From: Nitrospirota bacterium
GTDB lineage: Bacteria > Nitrospirota > Thermodesulfovibrionia > UBA6902
Length of the DNA stretch: 64,000 bases
Assembly: GCA_016215115.1 (NCBI GenBank)
Contig: JACRLN010000015.1
Location: 1-64,000 of the forward strand
Reading direction: 5' to 3'
Position 1 is the first letter of the stretch. Each line of letters opens with the position of its first letter. Below, in pieces: positions 46,238 to 56,262 of the stretch. The notes under the pieces are model-generated. The model was not told the DNA's origin, made no database searches, and saw only the letters and a list, made by a program, of their open reading frames with translations. The translations under genes were made by a program, and so were the position numbers.

Positions 46238-47653
46238 TTATGAACTTCTTGATTTCCTCAGCAGCCGCCTGTTAAGGGCCTGACGGGTAATGCCCAGAAA
46301 GGATGCAGCGATGCCCTGTTTACCTTTAGCGCGATTCATTGCCTCAGCTATTGCAAAGTCTTCGATTTCATTCAGGGTAGGAAATCTTCCCTGAATTTGC
46401 GGCCACACGATTGATTCCTTAAGAGGTTCAGAAAGAAGCTCTTTCCCATATGCTCCTTTCTGAATGAGATAATGCTTGAAACTATCAACTGACAGTGAAC
46501 CGGATTTATATTGGGCAACGATATCATAAACCATAGTCTGCAGCTCACGCACGTTACCGGGGAAATTATAATTTGAAAGCAGGGTTACAATCTTGTGCGA
46601 ATATACAGGCTTTCCTTTTGACAGTGATTTTAAAGCCTGTTCAAGGAAATAGTCAAAAAGCAATGGTATATCTTCACTCCTTTCACGCAGTGGGGGAATA
46701 TGAACACTATGACCGCAAAGTCTGTAATATAAATCTCTCCGAAACGTTCCATCGGCAATTGCCTTTTCAAGGTCTTTATTGGTAGAGGCAACAATACGCG
46801 CATCGCTTTTTCTTGGGACATCAGCGCCAATCGGGTAGTATTTCTGTTCCTCAAGAAGACGCAGGAGCTTGACCTGCGAGATCTCATTTAGGTCGCCTAT
46901 TTCATCAAGAAGCAAAATCCCTCCTGATGCCTGAACAATCAGCCCCTCTCTTTCCTGTTCAGCGCCGGTAAAAGCCCCTTTTTTATGACCAAATAGTGTA
47001 TCTGAAAATATTGCATCATCAAGGCCGGCCACATTCACTGGGACAAACTTGCCCTTCAGTCCGCTCAAGACATATATTGCTTTTGCAAGCAGTTCTTTCC
47101 CCACGCCGGTTTCACCAAAGATACAAACAGGCCTTTGTGTCTTTGCAATTGCTTCAACGTAACGGAAGATGGACAGCATTTTGAGGCTGTTCGTAATGAT
47201 TGACGAAAAAGCATCCTCGCATTCAATGCCGTCGGCAAGAAGATGGTGTTTGAGATAAGACACTTCATTATGCAGGTCTCTGAACTCAAGCGCCATTGTA
47301 ACACTCGTAATAAAACGGTTCTTGTCAACAGGTTTGACGAGATAATCAAAGGCACCTTCTTTCATGCACTCCACGGCGGTCTTCAATTCATTTACAGCAG
47401 TCATGACAATAACCGGTATTTGGGGGAATTCACGTCTGATTTTTGAGAGCAATTCATTTCCTGACATATACGGCATAACCAAATCCAGCACGATAACAGC
47501 TACATTCTTTTCAGATAGTAACTGCAAAACTTTCCTGCTGTCCTCAAGAGTCAGAACCGGAGCAATTCCCGCATAACGCAGGAAAAGGCTGTAGTTGAGT
47601 AAGATTTCTTCCTCGTCATCTACGAGGAGTATCGGAAGACCATCGCTGTTCAA
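46238..47653 (-). CDS. NtrC-family sigma-54-dependent response regulator
   Basis: 471 residues. Receiver domain with phospho-Asp in VIVLDLVMPYMSG (about 56), AAA+ domain with Walker A GETGVGKELLAKAI, sigma-54 contact loop KKGAFTGAEQERE, Walker B GGILLLDEIGDL, R-finger region, and a Fis-type HTH (GIAASFLGITRQALNRRLLR) at the end. It activates sigma-54 promoters when phosphorylated. The kinase gene that overlaps its start is disrupted, so its phosphodonor is unclear. Confidence 0.95.
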   Translation of the reverse strand: MNSDGLPILLVDDEEEILLNYSLFLRYAGIAPVLTLEDSRKVLQLLSEKNVAVIVLDLVMPYMSGNELLSKIRREFPQIPVIVMTAVNELKTAVECMKEGAFDYLVKPVDKNRFITSVTMALEFRDLHNEVSYLKHHLLADGIECEDAFSSIITNSLKMLSIFRYVEAIAKTQRPVCIFGETGVGKELLAKAIYVLSGLKGKFVPVNVAGLDDAIFSDTLFGHKKGAFTGAEQEREGLIVQASGGILLLDEIGDLNEISQVKLLRLLEEQKYYPIGADVPRKSDARIVASTNKDLEKAIADGTFRRDLYYRLCGHSVHIPPLRERSEDIPLLFDYFLEQALKSLSKGKPVYSHKIVTLLSNYNFPGNVRELQTMVYDIVAQYKSGSLSVDSFKHYLIQKGAYGKELLSEPLKESIVWPQIQGRFPTLNEIEDFAIAEAMNRAKGKQGIAASFLGITRQALNRRLLRKSRSS

Positions 47654-49536
47654 TTAATTGCTCCTTAAAACGTAATTTATCATATACTGGAAATGTAATA
47701 CAGGCGGTAGATCCCTTGCCCGGTTCAGAGGTAAATTCCATACTGCCTTTATGCTCCTTTATGATTGCATATGATATTGAAAGCCCAAGGCCGGTACCGC
47801 CCTGATTTAACTTCGTAGTGAAAAATGGCTCGGTAATACGGAGTCTTGTCAATAGGTGTGTAAATAGCCATCAGGCGGCCATCCTTTCCAGCACCTTTGA
47901 TTCTTGTTTTATCACCCCATCGACAAACGTTTTTCCGTTATAAACATCAGGCAGCAACCAGTGACCCTTTAGGGAGCGAACATGTAACGTGAAAATTATT
48001 GGTGAATTTTTTTATTTCTGCATTAAGAAAGAATATTGCGTTCTCAACAACTTTATTGACGTCGACTTTCTCGTCCAAGTTTCCTGTGTCAGCTCTGGCA
48101 AAGTTTTTTAAACTGTCAACAATGTTTTTTATCCTTTCCGTACCTTTGGTAATAGTGTTAAGCAGTCTTGGAACAAGACTCTGAATTTCCGAAAATTTCA
48201 TATCTCCGATAGGGAAATCACCGTTTTTTTTGTAATGCTCGTTAAGCACCTGAAAGATATCTTCCCAGATGTCATTGAACAGTTGAGCATTGGACATTAT
48301 AAAGCTGTTGGGGTTGTTAATCTCATGGGCTACGCCTGAAACGAGGGTGCCGAGGGAAGTCATCTTGTTTGCATGAATAAGTTTTGCCTGAATTATCTTC
48401 GCCTCTTCTTCTCGGGCCTGCTCCTCTGCCTGTTTTTTTATAATCTCACGCGACCTGACAACTTCTTCTGTCAAATGCTGAAAACGTTCTTCAAGGATAT
48501 GGAGCTGGTCACCTTTCTGTATTTCCTGCTGCTGTAAGCCCAAAGTATGCTGAGAGAAATCAGCTACGCGGCGTGTTACGCGTTGAATGCGCTGCGTAAT
48601 CCAGAATGTGACTGCCGCAAAAGCAGTTATAAACACAATAGCCGATATGGCGCGCTCCCTGCGCTCCTTCGTAATAAGCGTTCTGGTTAATGAATTCACC
48701 TCTGTCATTGATATGAACGAGGCGAATCTCACAACAAGTTCCGAGGAGCCGTAATCAAAAAACTCCTTGCCGGTCATAAGATAACCGTCCTTCAGAACAT
48801 CAAGCGGTGTGCCTTCCGGAATTGCCGTAAGATTACTGCTCGTCAGCACGCGGGGATTTTCCCCCGGAGTCAACAACGCCGCTACGCCTCTGTTTGTTGA
48901 ACCGCCAATTGAAGCGTTCAGAAATTTCTCATCTATGGGGGTGGCAAGCATCAACGTGGCAAGCAGATTTTGATGAGAATCCGCATACGGAGCGGATGTC
49001 ACCAGAAAAGGGGCGCTGTTAAAAGTGATCAGGTAGCTCTGCCCGCTGCTTTTTTCAATGAGCAGGCCCGGCGGATGAAGCAAAGGCTGCGGCAGAGTCT
49101 CCTTATAGCTTTGATATGCCTCTCTGACATTTCCCCGTGAATCTATTAATAATGCGTAACCTGGGGAGGCAAGTGTGTGCAGCATTGAACGGCTGGGAAA
49201 CCACGGCGGAGGGTGATCGTAATACGCAACCCCGGCTATATTTCCTTCATGCCATTTGCGGCTCTCAATATAATCACTGAAGTTCTTTTGTATTATGGAA
49301 AGCCTTGCCAGGTGCTGATAGACCTTTACATACCGGTCAAATCGAAGCCGGTCTTCCATTGCCTGATGTCCGAGTCTTTCAGTTAATTGAGCTAAAAAAA
49401 TATCCTTTATTCGGCGGCTCTGAACATAATCCAGTACAACCCATAACACAATCCCCGTAATAACGCTGATCGCTGTCAGCTTGAAGGTTAACGGAATCCG
49501 GTAATACCGATTACGACATTCTGTGCGAATATTCAT
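47616..49536 (-). pseudogene. Membrane histidine kinase, disrupted in its ATPase domain
   Basis: The 5' part (49536-47947) encodes 529 residues: a membrane helix (about 18-35), a periplasmic sensor domain, a second helix (about 295-312), and a His box VSGVAHEINNPNSFIMSNAQ. It stops after KFTNNFHVTCSLPKGS. The end (47852-47616, another frame) resumes at ITEPFFTTKLNQGGTGLGLS. The N box and G1 box that should lie between are missing and about 100 nt of unrelated sequence (47850-47960) takes their place. Kinase activity should be lost. Confidence 0.85.
47850..47960 (-). other. Foreign insert/scar inside the kinase gene
   Basis: In one minus-strand frame it reads GHWLLPDVYNGKTFVDG and on to VLERMAA, then stop. 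This is not part of any kinase domain. It may be the end of another coding sequence brought in by recombination or a remnant of a mobile element; I do not recognise the family. Confidence 0.5.
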
Positions 49537-49609
49537 AGCGAACTCAATAAAATGTATTTAATAAACCACCTTATCTTTCACCGTGCCTCAGCGCCTGCGG
49601 TTAATGGTA

Positions 49610-50641
49610 TTATCGGGATAAATGCGCATCTGGCTCCCCGGTTAATTCATTGCCTTTAAATTTCCAGCCGGCTTTTCGCAGACGTGAAGCGGGAATGATG
49701 TTGTGCGCTTTATCAAGGTTTTCAACATGCTGCAATAAATACTCAACCAATCCTTTGGCGCGCGGATTTTCAACCCCCTTCCCTTCCCAAGTTGCAAGAT
49801 TATAGACGCGATATAATGGATACCTCAGGGATATCAGATGTTCCGCTTCATACGGGCTGTAGCCGTTAATCCTGATGGCTTTAACTTTCCCTTTATCCTT
49901 ATAACGAATGGTGTTCCATAAAACTTCATATCCTATGGCTCCAGGATTTAATGCAACCTGAGAAATCATATCGGGAATGGCCCCTACATCTTGAATGCCT
50001 GGGTCAAACATATCTTCGTTGTCAAGGAGCAGCCGCCAATGTCCCGGTCTTAATTTGCAGTGCAATCTTGTTACAGGTTGAATCAGCAGGTTTGGACCCT
50101 TGCCGCCGTTGGAAGTAGTCAGCTCTGACCAGCGGCGGATTTCTCCTCTAAAAATCTGCCGAGCCTGTCCGATTGAAATGTTATCAACAGGATTAGCAGG
50201 ATGGACCAGAAGCGCCTTCGCATCAATTCCAAGCGTATGAAACCTCAGCCCGGGCAGCCTGTCTGTTTTGTCAGGCGGACAGCAAAATCCGCCGATATCC
50301 ACTGTTTTATTAACCAGCGCGCCTGAAGTAATTCCACATGTGCCCTCATTAACGACAATCCTGAGTTTATGTTTTTTCCCGTATTCCTGAATAAGGGGCT
50401 GTAGGGCGTCATACAGATGCTGATCAAGGGAAAGCACAAGGTCTGCATCACCTTCCGATTTCTCATATTTAATAGGTTGTCTTATCCAAACCTCCGGCAT
50501 CGATTGTGTTTGCAAAGGATCAGTAAAAGACGGCCCTTTTGCATTATCTTGTGTGTTGTGTCCGGTAAATCCTCCTGTTAAAAATAATACCAGCACGGCA
50601 AGAAAGTATATGGGAAACATTCGACGCCTTGATATTTTCAT
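49610..50641 (-). CDS. PstS-like periplasmic substrate-binding protein
   Basis: 343 residues. Signal/anchor FPIYFLAVLVLFLTGGF; then a phosphate-binding-like fold with LRIVVNEGTCGITSGALVNK, VDIGGFCCPPDKTDRLPGL and HPANPVDNISIGQARQIFRG. PstS-family proteins bind phosphate or other oxyanions. No ABC permease genes follow, so it may act as the sensory partner of the adjacent membrane kinase. The start at 50641 follows AGGAAATAAT; the frame extension to 50686 lacks support. Confidence 0.75.
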   Translation of the reverse strand: MKISRRRMFPIYFLAVLVLFLTGGFTGHNTQDNAKGPSFTDPLQTQSMPEVWIRQPIKYEKSEGDADLVLSLDQHLYDALQPLIQEYGKKHKLRIVVNEGTCGITSGALVNKTVDIGGFCCPPDKTDRLPGLRFHTLGIDAKALLVHPANPVDNISIGQARQIFRGEIRRWSELTTSNGGKGPNLLIQPVTRLHCKLRPGHWRLLLDNEDMFDPGIQDVGAIPDMISQVALNPGAIGYEVLWNTIRYKDKGKVKAIRINGYSPYEAEHLISLRYPLYRVYNLATWEGKGVENPRAKGLVEYLLQHVENLDKAHNIIPASRLRKAGWKFKGNELTGEPDAHLSR

Positions 50642-50924
50642 ATTATTTCCTCTTTCCCCGTTCATAGGTTTTAGATGTAAAAACAATTACCTCGTTTTTT
50701 GACAATAAATAAGGTGGAATATTTATTTGTTTTTAGTATAACAAAACAACAAATAAGTATAGTGATTTTTATTCTATATGAAGATGAGTAGACTTACAAA
50801 GAAGCTGCATGATAGAACGTAGAACTTATAATCTTAATCAGTAATTAGTAACTTTTGACAAGCCCGAAGAAGTATTGCTTGGTGATAGGAATATCTTGAT
50901 ATAAAGAAGATCAAAACCCGTGAG

Positions 50925-53069
50925 CTATAATGCCGACTCGCTTGCAGCCGATTTCAGCGCCTTATGGTAAAACTTGTTCACATACTCTTTTACCATTCTG
51001 CGTGCACTGAATCCGGCCCCTGTATTCTTTATTGCCTCTTTCATGACTTTCACCCATTGGTGAGGGATACCGTCATCTTCAATCTTGTAGTACAGCGGTA
51101 TTATCTCTGATTCAAGGAGAGTATAAATTGCTTCGGCATCCCGGTCATCACCAAACCCGGGGAATCCCCATCCGTTCCGTCCGTTAAAACCCTCTATCCA
51201 CCAGCCATCCAGAATGCTCAGGTGCGGGACCCCGTTGAGGGTCGCTTTCATTCCACTGGTTCCACATGCCTCCATCGGAGGCACAGGATTGTTGAGCCAG
51301 AGGTCTACTCCGTGCACCATGTATTGTGCAAGTTGTTCATCATAGTCTTCGACAAAGGCTATCCTTCCGGCAAAATCGGGGTTTTCAGTAAAATTAAATA
51401 TACGCTGGAGTATTCTTTTGCCCTCATCATCTGCAGGGTGGGCCTTGCCGGCAAAGATGATCTGGAGAGGTCTCCAGCGACTATTGAGAAATTTCTTCAG
51501 ACGATCAAGATCATGGAATATCAGGTCTGCCCTCTTGTAGGTCGCAAAGCGGCGGGCAAAACCCATAGTGAAAGCCATCGGGTCCAGTAATGTTCCACCG
51601 GCTATAATATTGAGTGGACTGTTCCTTTCTTCCACCCATCTTTTCCGTGCCTGTTCCCGTATAAAATTAATCAGTTTAATTTTTACCCATATGTATGCCT
51701 GCCACAATTCTTCATCAGGAATGTCATCAACCGTCTTCCAGATATCCGGATTGTCGTGATCTTTCAGCCAGCTTTCACCAAGGTATTTATTGAAAAGAAG
51801 TTCCATCTTCGGTTCTATCCATGTAGGAACATGAATGCCATTGGTTATGGAGTCAATGGGAATATCTTCTTCTTTTCGATCAGGCCAGAGGGACCGCCAC
51901 ATTTTCCGGGCTACTTCGCCGTGCCTTTTGCTCACACCATTATTATAAGCCGACATCCTGAGCGCAAAGGCCGTCATGTTAAATCCTGCTGCAGGCTGCT
52001 CCGGATGTATTCCCAATTGGAGAAAGACGTCACGGTCCAATCCCAGTTTTGGATAGTAGTGGCTGAAATACTTGTCCATGAGATGGAAGGGAAAAACATC
52101 ATGCCCGGCCGGCACCGGGGTATGGGTCGTAAAAACAGTGGTATCACGCACCTGCCGTGCTGCGTCGTCAAAACCCATGCCGTCCTCTATACGCTCCCTG
52201 ATCCGTTCCAGTATGGCGAATGCCGGGTGCCCCTCATTGAGATGTAATACAGAATGCCTTATGCCGAGGGTGTCTAAAACCTCGCGGCCTCCTATGCCGA
52301 GCACGATTTCCTGACGCAGCCGCTGTTCCATATCGCCTATATAGAGATGAGCGGATATTAACCGGTTCCACGGGTCGTTCAACTCTATATCCGTATCCAT
52401 TAAATAAAGAGGTACCTTGCCGACAGAGACCTTCCATACCGCTACAAATATCGGGGGATCAATAAACGGCACCTTGACCACAAGTTGTTGACCTTTATCA
52501 TTGAGAACCCTTTCGATTGGCGCTGCATCTCTGTCAAGAATCTCATCTACGTGTTCCTGCCAGCCATCCACACGGATCTTCTGACGGAGATACCCTTCAG
52601 GGTACATGAAACCCATTGCTACCAGCGGTATCCCCAGGTCGCTGCATTCTTTGAGGTGATCACCCGCCAAAAAACCCAGTCCTCCGGCGTAGAAGGGGAG
52701 AGAACGATGCAATCCGTATTCAGCTGAAAAATAGGCTATGGGTGAACATCCTGTATCTAAAATATTTTCTGCAAACCAGCATGGTTTCCCTCCCATTTCA
52801 TTATGAAATCTCTCAAGTACCGCGTCATAATGCTCCAGGTAGTCGGGATTACCCGCTGCTGATTCGAGGATTTCCCTGGGAATTTCTCTTAACATCTTTA
52901 CCGGGTTATGAACGCTTTCCTTCCACGCCGGACGATCCAGCATTTTAAAGAGCATCCTTGCTGCAGGATGCCAGCTCCACCAGAGGTTATATGCCAGTTC
53001 CCCAAGACCTGCTATTCTATCAGGGACATGAGGAAATCTGTCTCGTAATAGACCTGCATCTTGTAACAT
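50925..53069 (-). CDS. glgP: Alpha-glucan (glycogen) phosphorylase, GlgP short type
   Basis: 714 residues, the archaeal/bacterial short-form length. VPDRIAGLGELAYNLWWSWH is the DUF3417-type N-terminus; AGGLGFLAGDHLKECSDLGI, HLNEGHPAFAILER, and the PLP-binding GTSGMKATLNGVPHLSILDG end are all present. It releases glucose-1-phosphate from glycogen or maltodextrin. Standalone; divergent from the Rrf2 gene across a 243-nt gap. Confidence 0.95.
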   Translation of the reverse strand: MLQDAGLLRDRFPHVPDRIAGLGELAYNLWWSWHPAARMLFKMLDRPAWKESVHNPVKMLREIPREILESAAGNPDYLEHYDAVLERFHNEMGGKPCWFAENILDTGCSPIAYFSAEYGLHRSLPFYAGGLGFLAGDHLKECSDLGIPLVAMGFMYPEGYLRQKIRVDGWQEHVDEILDRDAAPIERVLNDKGQQLVVKVPFIDPPIFVAVWKVSVGKVPLYLMDTDIELNDPWNRLISAHLYIGDMEQRLRQEIVLGIGGREVLDTLGIRHSVLHLNEGHPAFAILERIRERIEDGMGFDDAARQVRDTTVFTTHTPVPAGHDVFPFHLMDKYFSHYYPKLGLDRDVFLQLGIHPEQPAAGFNMTAFALRMSAYNNGVSKRHGEVARKMWRSLWPDRKEEDIPIDSITNGIHVPTWIEPKMELLFNKYLGESWLKDHDNPDIWKTVDDIPDEELWQAYIWVKIKLINFIREQARKRWVEERNSPLNIIAGGTLLDPMAFTMGFARRFATYKRADLIFHDLDRLKKFLNSRWRPLQIIFAGKAHPADDEGKRILQRIFNFTENPDFAGRIAFVEDYDEQLAQYMVHGVDLWLNNPVPPMEACGTSGMKATLNGVPHLSILDGWWIEGFNGRNGWGFPGFGDDRDAEAIYTLLESEIIPLYYKIEDDGIPHQWVKVMKEAIKNTGAGFSARRMVKEYVNKFYHKALKSAASESAL

Positions 53070-53152
53070 GATTTTGTATCTCCTTAAAGAGAATATTACC
53101 GCGTTTTTCCCTTGCCTTCAACTTTTTTATGGTACATATTTTTTACAACCTC

Positions 53153-53204
53153 TTGACAATCAATTCCAATTATGGTAAAACAAGACTAATTTAGTCCTGT
53201 TTCA
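53153..53204 (+). promoter_or_regulatory. Promoter with Rrf2-type palindromic operator
   Basis: TTGACA (53153-53158), 17-nt spacer, TAAAAC (53176-53181). Over the -10 lies a 25-bp palindrome (53178-53202): AAACAAGACTAA, T, TTAGTCCTGTTT, one mismatch between arms. The shape and location suit self-repression by the Rrf2 protein whose gene begins at 53313. Confidence 0.6.
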
Positions 53205-53312
53205 AATGGATATATTATTAACTATGCCAGTTATGGATAAGACAGTTACAGTTTCTTATTATTCGAGAAAATTCGTGATAATTCGTGGCTAATATTTTTT
53301 TCAGGATAAACC

Positions 53313-53714
53313 ATGTATGTAACAAGAAAAGCAGATTATGCCATTCGATGCGTTCTTTATCTGTCGAGACATGTTGAGCGGGTGGCAAGTGTTGAAGAGA
53401 TTTCAGGGGAAATGTCTGTCCCGAGAACCTTTCTCGCTAAAATCCTCCAGCGTCTCTTGAAGACAGGTATTGTGAAGTCTATCCGCGGAGTGAAAGGAGG
53501 GTTTCAACTTGCGAAGAAACCTCAGGACATTAACCTTCTTGAGGTGATAGAGACTATCCAGGGATCCTCTGCGGCAAATATATGTGCGATTGATAAAAGG
53601 TTGTGCAAACTCAGCAACACCTGCAGTGTTCACCCTGTTTGGGTGGAAATAAGAGGAATGGTAGAGAAAAGACTGAGAGAAGAAAATTTCGAAACATTGT
53701 TAAAGAAGAAATAA
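53313..53714 (+). CDS. Rrf2-family transcription regulator, probable Fe-S sensor
   Basis: 133 residues. MYVTRKADYAIRCVLYLSRH and the winged helix VPRTFLAKILQRLLKTGIV are Rrf2/IscR/NsrR hallmarks. Three cysteines (NICAIDKRLCKLSNTC) sit where IscR and NsrR bind a cluster. It probably senses NO, oxygen or Fe-S status. It lies directly upstream of ccoN, and a half-site of its own operator recurs at 53745-53755, so it may control the oxidase. Confidence 0.9.
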   Translation: MYVTRKADYAIRCVLYLSRHVERVASVEEISGEMSVPRTFLAKILQRLLKTGIVKSIRGVKGGFQLAKKPQDINLLEVIETIQGSSAANICAIDKRLCKLSNTCSVHPVWVEIRGMVEKRLREENFETLLKKK

Positions 53715-53744
53715 TATTTTTTAAGGTAAATCAGTATATTGTTT

Positions 53745-53755
53745 GTCCTGTTTCA
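53745..53755 (+). promoter_or_regulatory. Candidate Rrf2 half-site upstream of ccoN
   Basis: GTCCTGTTTCA is identical to the right arm of the palindrome at 53178 with its flank (53194-53204). The other arm is not seen. It lies 103 nt before ccoN. Confidence 0.4.
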
Positions 53756-53857
53756 TCATATAAGACAATATTGGCGGTTATTGTCATTTAAAAGAATTGC
53801 AATTTGATATAGATGTGATATAAATGAGAAAAGGAGTTTATTAAGAAGGAGGCTTTT

Positions 53858-55255
53858 ATGAGCGATTATCAATACGATAATGAGACAGTGAAAGGTTTTA
53901 TTATTTCCTCCATCTTCTGGGGAGTGGTGGGTATCCTTGTAGGTCTCTGGATATCCATACAGATGTGGGCGCCCTCGTGGAATATCCCGCCTTATTTTAC
54001 TTTTGGAAGATTGAGGGTAGTACACACAAACGGTCTTGCGTTTGGACTTGGGATAGGAGCGATCTTCGGCATTTGCTACTACATTACGATGAGACTTACG
54101 AAGAGGCCGCTTTTATTCCCCAAACTCGCAAGGTTTCATCTGTATCTTTTTAATGCAGCGATAGCCCTTGCTGCATTAAGTTTATTTGCGGGGATGAACC
54201 AGTCCCTTGAATATGCGGAGCTGGAATGGCCTCTGGATGTCGGCGTTGTCATCCTATGGGTTATCTTTGCGGTTAACATCTTCGGTACGATAATAAAGAG
54301 GAAAGAGGAGCAGATGTATATATCCCTCTGGTTTATCATCGCAACGGTTATTACAGTTGCTGTGCTGTATATCGTTAATAATCTGTCTATCCCTGCTGGG
54401 CTGTTCAAGTCATACCATCTCTTTGCCGGCGTAAACAGCGCTAACGTTGAATGGTGGTACGGGCATAATGCGGTCGGTTTTATATTTACAACGCCGATAC
54501 TCGCAATGTTCTACTACTTCCTGCCGAAGTCAACAGGGATCCCGATATACAGCCACAGGCTTTCCATTATTGCATTCTGGTCGCTGGTGTTTGCATATCT
54601 GTGGACAGGAGCGCACCATCTGATTTATACACCCCTTCCCGACTGGATACAGACCCTCGCCATAGTATTTACAATTTTTCTGATTGCGCCTTCATGGGGC
54701 TCTGTTGTGAATGGTTTTTATACTGTAGGAACCGATTGGTCCAAGATGCAAACAAATTACCTTACAAAGTTTTTTATTCTCGGGATAACCTTTTACGGTC
54801 TGCAAACAATACAGGGACCTACTCAGGGCTTAAGGGTTGTAAGCCAGTTAATCCATTACACCGACTGGGTGCCGGGACATGTACATATGGGCACCATGGG
54901 CTGGGTAACCATGACAGTGGCAGCCTCCATCTATTACATCATTCCCAGGATATATGACACGGAGATATACAGCGAGAAGATCGCTAACACACACTTCTAT
55001 CTCGTTTTGATAGGACAGCTTATATTTTCTATTACTATGTGGATTACAGGTATTCAGCAGGGCGCTCTGTGGAAGGCAGTAAATCCTGACGGCAGCCTCA
55101 AATATACGTTCATGGAAACTCTTGTGAGGAATTACCCGTTCTGGAAGATGAGGACTGTAGGCGGCGTGATATTTACTATCGGTATGCTATTTTTTATTTA
55201 TAACATTTTTATGACCATACGCAAGGGTAAGTCCCTTGCGGCGGCAAAGGCATAA
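53858..55255 (+). CDS. ccoN: cbb3 cytochrome oxidase subunit I
   Basis: 465 residues, twelve membrane helices. Haem and copper ligands: RVVHTNGLAFGLG (haem b), WWYGHNAVGF (CuB His), TGAHHLIYTPLPDW (two CuB His), and DWVPGHVHMGTMGW (haem ligands). It reduces O2 to water at low oxygen and pumps protons. A strong AAGGAGG site precedes the ATG; ccoO follows after 13 nt. Confidence 0.95.
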   Translation: MSDYQYDNETVKGFIISSIFWGVVGILVGLWISIQMWAPSWNIPPYFTFGRLRVVHTNGLAFGLGIGAIFGICYYITMRLTKRPLLFPKLARFHLYLFNAAIALAALSLFAGMNQSLEYAELEWPLDVGVVILWVIFAVNIFGTIIKRKEEQMYISLWFIIATVITVAVLYIVNNLSIPAGLFKSYHLFAGVNSANVEWWYGHNAVGFIFTTPILAMFYYFLPKSTGIPIYSHRLSIIAFWSLVFAYLWTGAHHLIYTPLPDWIQTLAIVFTIFLIAPSWGSVVNGFYTVGTDWSKMQTNYLTKFFILGITFYGLQTIQGPTQGLRVVSQLIHYTDWVPGHVHMGTMGWVTMTVAASIYYIIPRIYDTEIYSEKIANTHFYLVLIGQLIFSITMWITGIQQGALWKAVNPDGSLKYTFMETLVRNYPFWKMRTVGGVIFTIGMLFFIYNIFMTIRKGKSLAAAKA

Positions 55256-55268
55256 GGGAGGTGAGAGA

Positions 55269-56204
55269 ATGACAGGTGAAATATACAGAAAACCGGTAAT
55301 GTTTGCGATAGTCGCCACTGTCGTTATCCTTATTGGTACGGCAATAACCATGTTTATTCCCATGCTGACGCCCCAGATGCATCCAAGGCTTGAAAATCTG
55401 AAACCTTTTACGGCCCTTCAGCTTGCGGGAAGGGATATATATCAGAGAGAGGGCTGCAATAACTGCCATACCCAGACCGTCAGGCCCCTCAAGACCGAAG
55501 TAATGCGATACGGTGAATATTCAAAAGCAGGTGAATTCGCCTATGACCATCCGTTTTTATGGGGTTCAAAGAGGACGGGGCCCGACCTTGCAAGGGTCGG
55601 CGGGAAATATCCCGACGCATGGCACTACAGGCATTTTGAAAACCCGCAGGCCTTCTTTGCAGAATCCAACATGCCTGTTTACGAATGGCTTAAGGACAAC
55701 AAACTTGATCCGGCAAAAATTGAAGCGCATATGAAGGCGCTCGGATTCCCATACATACCTGAAGATATTGAATTGCTGAAAGACAAGACCGAGCTTGATG
55801 CGCTCGTTTCATACGTTCAGGTTATAGGCGCCTCGGTTACAAAAAAAGCTGTACCGATGGCAACGCCGGCAGTTACGGAGAAAGAGCACATTTCAAATCC
55901 GTTTGCCGGTGATCCGAAAGCAATCGCAGCAGGGAAAAATATCTTTGCTAAAAATTGCGCTGTTTGTCACGGGGAAAATGCACAAGGCGACATCGGTCCG
56001 AACCTTACGGATAAAGCATTTTTATATGCAGAAGGAGATGTGCCGGATGACGATTATTTTGAGATTATCAACAACGGAACGACCCCCGGCATGATTGAAG
56101 AGGGGCGTACGGCAAAAGGCGGTATGATCCCGTTCAAAGACACTTTAAGCAAAGACGAAATATGGTCGGTAGTCGCTTATATAAGGTCAATACAGGGGAA
56201 ATAG
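55269..56204 (+). CDS. ccoO: CcoO fused to a CcoP-type cytochrome c domain
   Basis: 311 residues. N-terminal membrane helix, then CcoO haem motif REGCNNCHTQTVRPL (about residue 62). After about residue 200 a second cytochrome c domain follows: FAKNCAVCHGENAQGDIGPN (about 236) and an axial-Met region GGMIPFKDTLSKDEIW. Normal CcoO has one haem, and CcoP carries two more. Here the second haem is attached to CcoO. ATG at 55269 follows GGAGGTGAGAGA; the earlier ATG at 55236 overlaps ccoN. Confidence 0.93.
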   Translation: MTGEIYRKPVMFAIVATVVILIGTAITMFIPMLTPQMHPRLENLKPFTALQLAGRDIYQREGCNNCHTQTVRPLKTEVMRYGEYSKAGEFAYDHPFLWGSKRTGPDLARVGGKYPDAWHYRHFENPQAFFAESNMPVYEWLKDNKLDPAKIEAHMKALGFPYIPEDIELLKDKTELDALVSYVQVIGASVTKKAVPMATPAVTEKEHISNPFAGDPKAIAAGKNIFAKNCAVCHGENAQGDIGPNLTDKAFLYAEGDVPDDDYFEIINNGTTPGMIEEGRTAKGGMIPFKDTLSKDEIWSVVAYIRSIQGK

Positions 56205-56210
56205 AAATGC

Positions 56211-56234
56211 AGGGGCGTTGCATGCAACGCCCCT
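56211..56234. repeat. Perfect 24-bp palindrome, AGGGGCG family
   Basis: AGGGGCGTTGCA meets its reverse complement TGCAACGCCCCT exactly. It lies between the CcoO fusion gene and the FixP_N gene, 28 nt before the latter's start. Confidence 0.85.
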
Positions 56235-56262
56235 ACGGAAAATTGACAATTCAGGAGGAATT

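Noticed and set aside
46040-46243. 67-codon plus-strand frame between the propeller and NtrC genes
   Set aside because: No ribosome site, no family resemblance, and it covers the promoter and enhancer sites.
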